In this document: positions 12,138 to 24,100 of the stretch, piece by piece | Layout of the letters: each line of letters starts with the position of its first letter | Numbering within the stretch: position 1 is the first letter of the stretch | DNA from: Struthio camelus | Taxonomy: Eukaryota; Chordata; Aves; Struthioniformes; Struthionidae | Direction of reading: 5' to 3' | DNA length: 64,000 bases | NCBI RefSeq assembly: GCF_040807025.1 | Contig: NC_090943.1 | Coordinates: forward strand, 119,115,900 to 119,179,899 | The notes under the pieces: model-generated | The model's input: only the letters and a program-made list of their open reading frames with translations | What the model was told of the DNA's origin: nothing | The model's database searches: none | Position numbers and translations under genes: made by a program

Positions 12138-15100
12138 CTAGAAGTGAGTTATAGAAAGTTGATTAGAACTACAGTGTCTCTATGGTACTGCTGCTACTAC
12201 TAAAGCATTTTAAATCATCATTGCATGGGTTAAGTGCTAATATTCAAGTACTTCTGTGTCTTTCAGAGAAGATTAAGCTGACTGGATGCAAGTACTGACA
12301 TTTAATGATTAGTGCCGATTATTTATACCAAATGTTTTGTCAACAAATTTATTTACCAGAATCCACAGACTCAGTGTAGCACCAATAGTTGATACTTTAG
12401 TGAAAAGAGTAAGTTCTAATGTCCACACATTTAATTGCATAGATAACTCTAGAAAGATTTCACTCTGAATATAAAATTTTAGCTTACCTCTATAGATACT
12501 ACATGAGTAGTAATCACTTCTAGAAGACGATTCAAGTTATCACCCGCTTTCCTGCTCTCTTCAGTTGTTGTTTGCATAACAACCTGGTATCTAAAAAGTA
12601 AAGGCCCTCAGAAAGTCACACTGTAAAATTCCTGACAGCTGAAACAATCTCTTTATGAAGTAGTATACATTGTCAGAGTATTCATAAATTCATTAAATTA
12701 GATCAGGCTACATTTGTTTATTAATACCCAACTTAGAAGAAAAAGGACCACACTGTGCTAATCAACATGAGAAAAGAGTACCTCAGAGTATTATATTTTG
12801 AGTCAGTGTAGTCTTTCCAGATTTTAACGTGTATAATGCAGTCATCAAGTATGTTTGTTGGAGACAAACTAATATCCTTACTACAACCATACATATTATA
12901 AAGGTACGTGGAAAACAAGAGTGCACTGACAGAACAGACTTCTTAAGTTTCCTAAGAAAATATTAGGTGTCTACAACGAACATTGTTCAAATATAAATTT
13001 GTGACACTAGTACACTGAGATGAGTACCTGCTCACTAAAGAATTTTAGATATTCATTTATAAGATACTAGATATATTAGAACTTAAGAGAATCTCTTTAT
13101 CCTTAAAACAAACAAACCCACCCCGTAAAACCCAAAACTTAATGTTATGGGCCTTACTGTCGCTGAATATCATGCAATTCATTTGTGGCTTCACTGAGAC
13201 CTTCATTGACACCACTCTCAAGTAAGTGTTTGTGCTTCTCTAACAGTTCCAGCTCATTTGCACATTTTTGCTCTTCTTCTTCTGCCTCCTGTAAATAATA
13301 GCAAAGAGAAATATGACATAAATTAGGATTGACTAGGAAATTTATTTCTGAATATTACTCATCCTGATACTTGAATTAGGAATTCACCACAAAAGTAACT
13401 CCACACTTATCACTCCAAATTAAAAATTCTGTATTGTCCTACAGTCAAAACCAATCTAACCTTCCCCTTATTCCACCATCATCATTTCAATGTGTGTGTT
13501 GCAGCTATCTTCTATTTAGAGTTCATCTGAAAACAAAATGTAATTTATGTGATTACTCTCTAAATAGCTGGAACATCACAGGCTATTTTTTTTTTAAATC
13601 CACTTTGAATGAAAAAGACTTTTCCCTTCTGGCTCTGAAAGGTGCATACAAAATATATCCAGTTATGTTTCCAAGGAGAATGACACTGCTGACAGTATAC
13701 ATAACACTCTTAAATGCACAAAAGAAGCTAAATGAGTTCTACCATCACTAAACAATCAGTTCTGGTAAAGTTTAGTATTCCACATAATTATTTTTGAAGC
13801 ATGATGTTTCAGTAATTTCACTTACGGATAGCATTTTAAGTTATAGGAAAAATTACATGACTGTCTCATTACAAACTGTCCACTAGCTATTACTTATTTT
13901 ATGAGCTTACCTTAACAGAGAAGAAATATGCATGACAACCATTAAAAGATGTATTTCAGGTGTGTTTGAAACCAATAAACTAAATCAATTGCCTTCAGTA
14001 ACCTAAGCAGGTTATTAGCAGTGATACAGCCCTCTGTTTTATGGCTACATCACAGAAGTTTAGATGTGAAAGAGCAAACGTTTTAAACGTCAGCTTAGTT
14101 CAAACAGGATTTTTCTCCTGAGCACTGTGGCCCCCTCAAAATCTCAAAAGACATGCTGTTAAAGAACTCAAAAGGTGTTGAAGTAGCCACTTAGTTATTA
14201 ACTGGGAGGGCGATGTTTTGTTGCTAAACCAAAAGTAAAGGTGAGGAAAAGGAAAGGGACTGCAGCCCCTTGGTGGGGAGAGGAAATAAACAAAGAAAAC
14301 AATTTTATATCACTAATACTAAAACATTTAACATGTGCTTTTAGCCAAATAATGTTACTACATTAAAATCAGAGAAAACAACACATTTAGTACAAACTGT
14401 AACTGTATTTATTATATCCTAAACTGAGTAAACAAGGCAGAAATCTGCTTCAAGCACATGCTTTGAGACATTGAGATCAACAGGTGGATGTGGCTGCTTC
14501 TGTGACTGGATATAGTAACTCACGATTTACAGGATCTGGCAAAGAAAGATACCAAATTGTCTTACAGAAAAAGGAAACTGATTCTCTTATGATAGGAAAT
14601 ATTTCTGAAGAGAATGAAAGAGCATTATTGCATCATCTGCAAGAAGACAACCTAATGGTGACCTATGCCCCAGAAAGGCAAAATAACACAAGATCATCAT
14701 GAAAAAAATAAGTGAACTAAGCAGCCTGCAAACAACAAATTTTTCCTTTTTGTCTGACTTACCTATTTGCACAGACCTAGTATTTCATTCAAATCTCAAT
14801 AGACTAGTGTAACATTCTCTAGCAACTGCATTCTCTAAGGAAACTGTTACACAACCTGTGTAGAGATAAAAGCTTTCTTATGCCTTGATTGTTAATTTAA
14901 AATTGGCTTAAGCTTCTCAGAAAGAGGAATCGTGGAAATTGTTCTCCGATATCTAAGACAAGATGGGTGGAAGGAAGAGAGGACAGATGCCCAAATCCTC
15001 CTCCTCCCAAACCCACAATGTATAAATACAAAAGGAACTATATCAAAATAAGATCTGTCATAAACTTAAAAAAAAAAAATCTAAAGCACAACTTTTCATT

Positions 15101-18100
15101 AAGGATAAATTCTTCATTGTCATCAACCTATAAAAATGTTCTACCTTAAGCTTCTGATGGTAAAGATCATCCAGTTTTTCAGCTTCTTCTTTCAGCATTT
15201 TCACACTGCTTTTCCTCTCCTCTATCATTGTGTTCACCTAGAAATAAGGATGTGATTAAGAAAAAGTATTAAAAAAGAAATCCAACATACAACTTCATGC
15301 CATCACAGACAACAGCTGTGATAGTCAAGAAGCACTCATTTAAACTGGAAGTGCATATTTAAAATAATTTCTATTATGTGCAAATATAAAGAATTGTTAA
15401 GTGCCATTTGGTATCTATACAGCTGGACCTTGTGCCATATAATCCTAATTTTCCAAGGAGAGAGGGATGAAAAAATATATTATCTTCAGTGCATACAATG
15501 CTAATAAAAGTTTGTATTACCTGTAAAGGATCTTGTGCTGGAAATAGCAGTTTTTCTAGAAGATTAAGCTTTGAATATAGAGTTCTAAGTTTTCAGCGTC
15601 AATTATTTATGGTTTAGAAAAATACATTAACATATTTTCAACACTTCAGTCTCAAAGTTTGGTTTCAACCTAATCATACTCACTTTCCAAAAAGCTTTCC
15701 AGGGACTTTTATACCTTTTGAAAGAGTAACCTGTAACCTCCAATGAGAACGGCTTTTTAGAAATCTCCATACAAAAATTAGTATAAAATTTAAGATCATT
15801 AAATATTTCCTGGTGACAGTAATTTTGCGGCTGGTACGCTGCCATTTGAAGCATGCTATCTGACCAGAAATTTTCCTTGTTTCAGCACCTCCTGAATCCC
15901 ATATTGCTAGAAATCTTCCTGATGACAACTCCTTAGTGACGGTAAGCCAGGCAACCAGATTGGAATAGGCAGCTTATTAAAAACAAATATTTCCAATGCT
16001 TATGGTTATCAGGTACGTGTAATTGCATAATCTTCAATACACCTTGTTACAGCTAACAGAGAGAGACCCTCAAGCTTTTAGGCTCCATCAAAATTCAAGC
16101 AATCCTCTTACTACTTCCCAAAAAACCCACTCCACCTGTCCAAAAGGTCCAGTGAGACTAGCAGATACCATTATGGTGTCTTGATCCTCATCTTCATTAA
16201 CCAAAACAAACCTGTTCTAAAGTATCTTCCAAACCCATTTTCCGGTGAGTAGCTTTTCTAATTTCTTCCTCAGTCTGGTTTATGATCTCCATAAGGGGAG
16301 CCTGTAACACACATGCAAGAAAAATTGCATTAGCCAGATTATTAGTGTAAATTAAGGGGTATCCCAGTATATCTTTTCTCTCTCTAGTTTCTACTTATGC
16401 TGCTGTACCTTCCGATACCAAATTTCCTTCCAATAGCACAACACAGTTACATCAGTTCATCACAGAAGCTTTTCATTGAAGTTTTACGGAAAGTTTAAGA
16501 GTGGCCTTCCCAACACTTCCAAAGAACACTTTGAAATATATTTTTTATCACAGTGTTAACAGAAACAGTTGGTGCACTTGGCACTACTTACCTTAATCTG
16601 AGTTCTATATTTGACGAGACAATTTGGTCCTGCCTCAGGATTAAACTGAATCTCAAAGTCATGGCCTTTGGAATTCTCAGCACTTATTGGAATTAATTTC
16701 AGCTTTCTAGCCAGTTTATGATACTCTGCCAGTTGTGTTTCGATCTATTCAGAAGAGAAAGAACAAAATCTTAGGAAAATACAAGTGAAAATCTTCGCAA
16801 AAAGTATTTTTATGATATTTTAAACGGGTGTCTGAATTGCTCTTTAGGAACGTGTATCCAGGACATGTCACAGTATGCAAGAGCTGTAAGTATTTACAGT
16901 TCAGAAGTTTGCATTTTTTGGTTTAAACGTGGCTTTATGTTGCTTTCAGAGTTTGCTCTGAGAGGTTTCACATGCAATTTTCTCTACTCATCTGCTGTAT
17001 TTTTTCCTACCTCAACTTTTTGAGAATTAGTTGATAGAGAAGGATAAGTACATTTGAAAATACTACAAATTACTAGAAGAATGAGTAGTCATCATATTGA
17101 TATTCCTTCTCTCATTAGCTTTGGTGGCAAATACCTGATGTACGTACACTTCCTAATAACATATTTTAACTTGGGCATACCTGCGGACATAGCTTAGAAA
17201 ATGGTGTATTTTCTGATCCATGGGTGCCATTTACATGCAAATATCAAGCAAGATATCTTTTGCAGTTTTATGTGCTTCACACTTGTATACTAAGAGCAAT
17301 TTAAGATGTTATCAAGTGCTTGATAAACCGTAATCCTGCCAAACGCAAAACATTTGTTACTTAATTCTCTGTTTAGCAAAGTAGCAGCTTTTAAATCCTG
17401 CCACTTAGAGGGACACATTTCTTCACTCTGTAAAATGAGGGAATGAATTTGTTCCTTAAGAAGTTTTATAATAGAAATTCCGCACAAGGGACCCATGTGG
17501 CTCTAAATGCACGTGGACATATCGATCCGAAGCACTAGCTTTACATTACTTCTTTGATATGAAATCTGAACACAAGCAATTTCAGGCTAATGTTATCAAA
17601 GCTGTTGCTGCTTTAACAGTGAAAGCTGACAGCTATGCACATTTCTTGCTCTGTCCCTGATGGTGCAGAAAAACATAGAAAGAATACATCTTCCTTACAC
17701 TCAAAACAGAATAAAGAAAACTTTTCAGAGAGAATATAAATAGAAATCAATTTTTATCATTTTTTAAGGCTGTAAAGAGACATCCATGCTATTGTTGTAT
17801 TATTTAGGAAAGAAGTTAGCAATAGTCCAAGTCTCAAGCTTAATTTTGTATGATGAAAACTGATAGCTGCCTCTCAGAATAGCAGTATTTTCACATACCG
17901 CCTCTTTATTTCTCGCATATTTTAGCTCCTCATTCCACAGCTGATGTTCTTCTGCTTCCAGTTCCTTAGTCAGTTTGTTGATGGTTTGCTGCAACTCATT
18001 CCTCTCATGATTTATTCTCTCAATGTCAGCAACCGAGTACTTCTGGTTATCAAAGATGTACTGGAGTCGAGTATTTTCCTGCTTCATTGCTTCTACTTCC

Positions 18101-21100
18101 ATTTCTGAGTTCGTAAAACATTCATAAAACTGATGTAAAATATCAGCCTATATAGTTTACCCAATCCATTATATTTTGGTGAGTAGTTATCTACATTTCA
18201 TTTCTCTAGTGTACAAATGGCTATCAGCCAAAAAATCTCTTTATTAGAAATTCATTTAACAAAGTCAATTTGTACAATCGCGGTACACCAAGTATCTCAC
18301 TCTGTCCTGAGGCTGAGAATTATAAAATACTTTTAAAGCTATTTCTAGCTTCACCAATCATCTGTGACCAGGACCATTCTCACCTGCTGTCTCAACTTCT
18401 TCATTAACACTTTTCATTTTCTGATCAAGAATGGCTGTATGAGACTCTAGATTTGCCATATAAGCTTGGTATTTCTGGACATCTGCTTGCAATGAAGATT
18501 TCAGCTTTCGCAGTGATACTAAACGATCCTAGTCAACAGACGGAAAGAACAACCACTATTTTATTATCTACAGTAATTATTTTACTTTCCAGACAGGACA
18601 ATAGAATAATTACCGTCAACCTTAGTAGTATAAATAAAAATTTAATTAAAGTTCTTCAGTGTTTACATCTGTGGCATCTGACTCAAGTCTGAGTCGTTAA
18701 TAATAAAAAGAGGCTGAAAAGATGATTTGCATCTTAATTCTTCCATTTTAGTATTTGACCTTTCTGATTTGCATTAGGCATTGCATAAATGAAGTTCTTG
18801 ATGCAGGTAATTCAGAAGTATCACAACAATACGCAAAGGGCAGATGAAATTAAGGGCAAGGAAAGTTAGGAATAAAACCACCACATTTTGTGTGCAGGCT
18901 GGAGTCTCAAGCTGCCAGCTGCGCAGCCACTAACCTGTTCTGAATTTAATGATGCATTAGAAACGGAAACCGTCTTTTCAAACACAATACTTTCCTCAAA
19001 ATATATTTTGATTGATTGTTACCACTGTTTTCCATACTCCCAACCCTTAAAAAGTTCTCCTACAAATATTTCGAAGAGATATTGTTGAAGTCCAGATAAA
19101 TAATGGTTCAATTATTTCATTAAGATTACAGCCAATGCAAGCTCTCATAATTTGAAAATATCTGCACAATGTCAAACCAGTGACCGAAGACTTCACAATA
19201 ACGTGTTCTACTACAGTGGCCCAGAGTCTGTAATAACCAGGGCTAATTTGAACCTTCTAGAACACTGAAAACAATTTTCCATTTTTCATAATGTATTATC
19301 GGTATCTTGCTACAGAATAGGATAGAGGACCTCCACAGTCAATAACTGAAAATCAAGCCAGGTCTCTGCCCCTCCGCCCCCCATATACAAGCACAGACAG
19401 TTTACTAACCGGCTCACTTTCCCTTTCTTTTTCTAGTCTTGCAATCTCTTCATGAAGCCTTTTGTTTTCTGCAGCTAAACCATCTATCTGGAATTCATCT
19501 ATGTTAAATAAATCCTCTAAAGGGGGAAAAAAAAGTGATATAAGTTAATCTCATTGAATACCATCATCTATACTGAATGCCTGTGTAATTGCTATAGCTT
19601 CAGCACAACGAATACCTGTTATCTGAGCATTTTTTTTTAAATCTGAAAACTAAAACCCATCGTATATTAACAGCTTTCATTACAAAGCAAATAAACAAAA
19701 TAATTCAAAGAAGTTTGTCAGTCTTGTAGTCATACAAAAGCTAAAATCACTGCTGTGACATCAGAGTTTTCAAATTCTTATACAGCCCACACTGTAGCAT
19801 AGTGGTTGTTACACAAGTTTCATCTGCTCCAGCTTTTCAAGAGTAGTCTCATTTACATATTTCTTTTTCACCCGTGTAGTACGCTGCATCTTAAGCCATG
19901 TTTTCTCTTAATTCCCTCAGTCTGCCAAACAACGGCATGAAGACTTTTTTCTACTAACATCTTTCTGCCTGGGAATTTATGCCACCTCTCCAACTGATTG
20001 TTCCTGCTAGCAATAGAAGGGTCCTTAGTCTGCTTTCCCTAAGAGGGCCCAGAAGGCGAGAACTAGTTTCCCTCCCTGTTCCCACATTCTCTGTTGCGTT
20101 TCTGTAGGTGAGGAAATGAACGAGTCCAAAAAATTCATTTTCCAGCTCTATGAAGGCAAATAAAAGTGCTAGTTTGAGTCATACTTAGGAATCCTCACAA
20201 TAGGGTATGGAACTCTTACAGACTGTTTTCAGAGCTTTTTGAAGGAACCAAACTTTCTTACTCATCAAATCTGCAGCCTTTAGTGACAATTTTTTCCACT
20301 CTTTCAGAAACAAGAATGATCTGCATAGGTGGAATTTGCACCAGAAGACCTGCATACTGCTTTTCTATCATTACAGTCATTGAAAACAACAGGCCTACAC
20401 AGGTGCAGCTGACAGCAGAGTGCGACCTGTCTATCTGTATTGATAACAATGCATAAAACAGAATTAAGTCAGTGTAACTAAGGTTACCACTTGGGAATTT
20501 CAGCTTTCCTCACCTCAGATCACACTTGTTTCTTTTCTCCTAGCATCAGGCTTGCCCAGTTTACAAACAAGTAACACAAATACTTTGCTAAGACATGAAA
20601 ACTTACTTAATTTTGACTGCACTTCTGCATCAAATTCTTCAAAAGTATCTCCCCCTTTCATGAAGTGCTCATAGCACTTCACAGTGTAGTCCATGAAAAG
20701 CTGAAAAACAATTTAAAAGGCTTTCATGAAGATTCAAAGGGCCGTAAAATAGCTAAACAGTACAAATCTACTCAACCAATGGAATTATATAGAGGTGAAA
20801 AAATATCTTGTACCCATTCGACTGCACTTCTTTCTATAAAAGGTCTACTTATGGGCATCTCTGGTTGTTTGTTTTCTTTTTTTAAAAGAATAGAGCATTG
20901 GCAGATGATATTCAGACAAGAGGTTGCATCTAGAATTATTAAAAAAGGTTTAGAAAGACTTGATTGATTTTATTTGGTTACCTAATCAGGATAGTAGATA
21001 CAATATTTAAGAATTTATCACCTTAGACCATATGATCCTCTAAGTTTATAGGAACAGTAGCTCTATTCAGTGGAGCCCTTCAGTAAACATGAACACTATA

Positions 21101-24100
21101 CTTCAGATGTACAGGTGTTAGAGAATTAATGCTAGAATTAAAAGAAGGTTACTCAAAAGGATAATTTGCTGGATTCTTTAAATTTCAGGTCTTGCAGAAA
21201 GAATTAAGCCAGTACTGTAAATTTTGTTTCAACACACAAATATACACTCACGCGTACACACAAGACCTATGTACACATTTAGTTTAAGCATTTCTCCTTG
21301 TCAATTGCCAGGTTTGTAACCTTAGTCCGAAATTCCATTTTAATTTGAATTTTTGCAGTTCACTAACTGTTCTGAAATGTTCTGGCACATCATACAATCT
21401 TTCCGAACATCTGCTGTGAGTTAACACTTAAGGTTAAACCTGGATAGTACTATCAAATATGTTAAAACAAACACACACACACACAAAAAACTACTGAATT
21501 TTTAAGTGCTAGACTTAAATTGCTGGTCTATTTCGTAGTTAAGAAATTCAACATCTCCACTGCTTTCTACACGGCAAACTAAGAAGATGCCAACTGAAGC
21601 CATTACATTTACTTTACAATGAAGTCACACTGTACTACTGCTAACATTAGAAGACTGAAGTCACATATTGTATATATTTAAATTGTTTAGTTACACCATA
21701 TGGCAACATTCAACTGAACAATTACGACAGTCATTTACTTTTTTACGGTACCTTATTATGTACAATTCCGTCATCTGTCTCTCCTCCCCAGCTCTGTCCA
21801 TCATCAAACGATGGTGCGTTTTCCCTTATGGCAGAAAACAGCTAAAAGGCATAAACATACACACAAAGAACAAATTTGATTATGTTGATAAGTTTTCATA
21901 TCAGTTGCATGTTTGTGACCAGCAGAGTAACTTTGGATTAGTATTTCAGCAAGTAAGGTGTAATGGTGCTGCTTCACAGCAAGCTATTGTGTTTTATTGA
22001 CTAAAAGCACAGAGGAAGAGGCACTAACTGGACAGTCAACACCGCCAAATTGCCTTGATAAGTCACATGTATTTTTTCCAGCAAAAAAGGCAAGATTTTC
22101 AAATGTGCCCAATTAAGCAGTGGTGAGCTTCTGGCATAAATTGCAAATTTGGCTCAGACCTGAATTGACAGCAACTGTGAGTTATCACGATAAAGAAAAT
22201 ACAAAAAAACTCATTCTATACAATACATTCTAAACACTTGAATAGTTGCTACTGAAAATTGCATCCTTCAACTTTAAATTTAGGATAAGGCAGGTGTCAC
22301 AATAAGTTTCTTCACTGAAAATACATTTTTAAAATGATTATCATCCTGATTATACCTGTGAATTTTTCATGATATTTTTAAGTATGTATATACAATAAAT
22401 TATTTTTGTTTCTCATACAAAAATTTATCCAGTGAATGTAGTTTAAAAAAAAAAATCACAGTATAGCATTAAAAACTTCAGTTTACACATTAGAAAACAT
22501 TAAACTTTAAAGTTTACTAAAAGTAAGGCTAAAGGCTATCTCCATAGCGGCAACGAAGAATCCTTACTTTTTTCTTCACATAAATAAGAAGCAAAGGGAT
22601 TTTTAGAAAGCTATTAAAAGATCTGTTTGGAAAATAGCATTCCAGTCTGAAAATTGGATTATTTGGCTTAAAGAAGTCAGATGCTACCTTGACACAATCA
22701 ATTAACCAAACCAAAGCTGTGACAATCTGAGGCCATGTGTGTGGTGCTCCCACTGTATACATGGAGCTTTTTGACAAAGGAAAAGGGTACCTACAAGGGA
22801 AAAGAAAACACGTTTTTAATAGCTGTGAATAAAAAAGTGACTGAAACAAATAAGCACAATTTTACATGTAGGTTTTGAGGCACACAAGGAAGAACAAACT
22901 TAATTGCACTTTATATTGTACATCAATAAGAGATGTGCTGTAAGAACTCAGCTTAATTCCATTGTGATGGGTTTCTCATTTTGGAAATGAAGAAATGGAT
23001 ATTTGTTGCATGTGCAAAGATTAGGAAAAATTAAGGCCTCCTACAAAGTGTGAACTATTTCTTCATGAACTCCTTTGCCTAGATACATCTTCTGCTTCCT
23101 AGCTAGCTTATTACATTGCTTTGTCCCTCTTAGTACCAGCTGCCCTTAGATTAGATCTGTCTTTCACCTTCTGAAGCTACTATAGGAAGAGATGTGCACA
23201 CCCTCTAGGTGCTAGGGAAAAGGAGTGGGAGCTCTATGAAGATGTGATACATAATGAGACAGAGACCTCAGTGGAAAGGCGGTGAACGCAAAGGAGGGAA
23301 AAAAATAGTCCAATGGATGCCTAGATTCTGTTCAAACTGGATGTGCAAGCCTGAAGGATTTCCTGACGTATAAGACGAGAAACTGAAACAAAGAAGTCCT
23401 GTTCTATAAGGCAAGATTCTTGCTTCTTGGGGTCCAAATGTGCTTTCAAAACAAAAAAGCAGCTGATGATTAGATTACTATTATGCAAAAACAGGAGGCA
23501 TCATTTCAGAGCAGCTGCATATCAAAGTATTAATATTACTTATAAATATGGAACACGGATGCTATACTGCTAATTACAAACAGGCTCTCAAAGCCTTCTG
23601 AAATGCAAGGAACAGAAGTGCAAATTTTAATCCAACTTTAGACAGACAGCTGCAGAAAGTTATTTTAGAAACATAGGACAAAAAGCTATGATAAACTGAC
23701 AGTTCCAAATGAGCGCTCATGAACTTAGCTTGAGGATTTTTTAAAATGAATTATTTAGGTCCATTTTCTAACTCTCAAAAGATTTCTTAAAGTGAGTTCT
23801 CCAAATAAGTCTTTCTATCCAGGATTACATTTTCAGTGAGCAGAGTAAGGCCTCTTGAGAGCAACATTCTTTTCAATGCCTCAGCTAGATCAGCAGTTTC
23901 AAACGTTATCGATTAAAACAACTTCTTAAAGTACTGAGAAGTGAACGGAACAGACATACACAGCTAAGGAGACCTGGTACTGTAAGCTAAGTACACTATC
24001 ATAGAAATCTTTGACAACATTATAGGCTCAAAGAAATCTACAGAAGTAAAATACTGTTTGCTTTTCCACAGGACTGAAAAAAATGACCCTTAATAACAGG

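Noticed and set aside
17405-17460. MIR-like words (CACTCTGTAAAATGAGGG) in an NDC80 intron
   Set aside because: Only about 20 bp resemble MIR and the flanks do not follow its order, so it may be chance.
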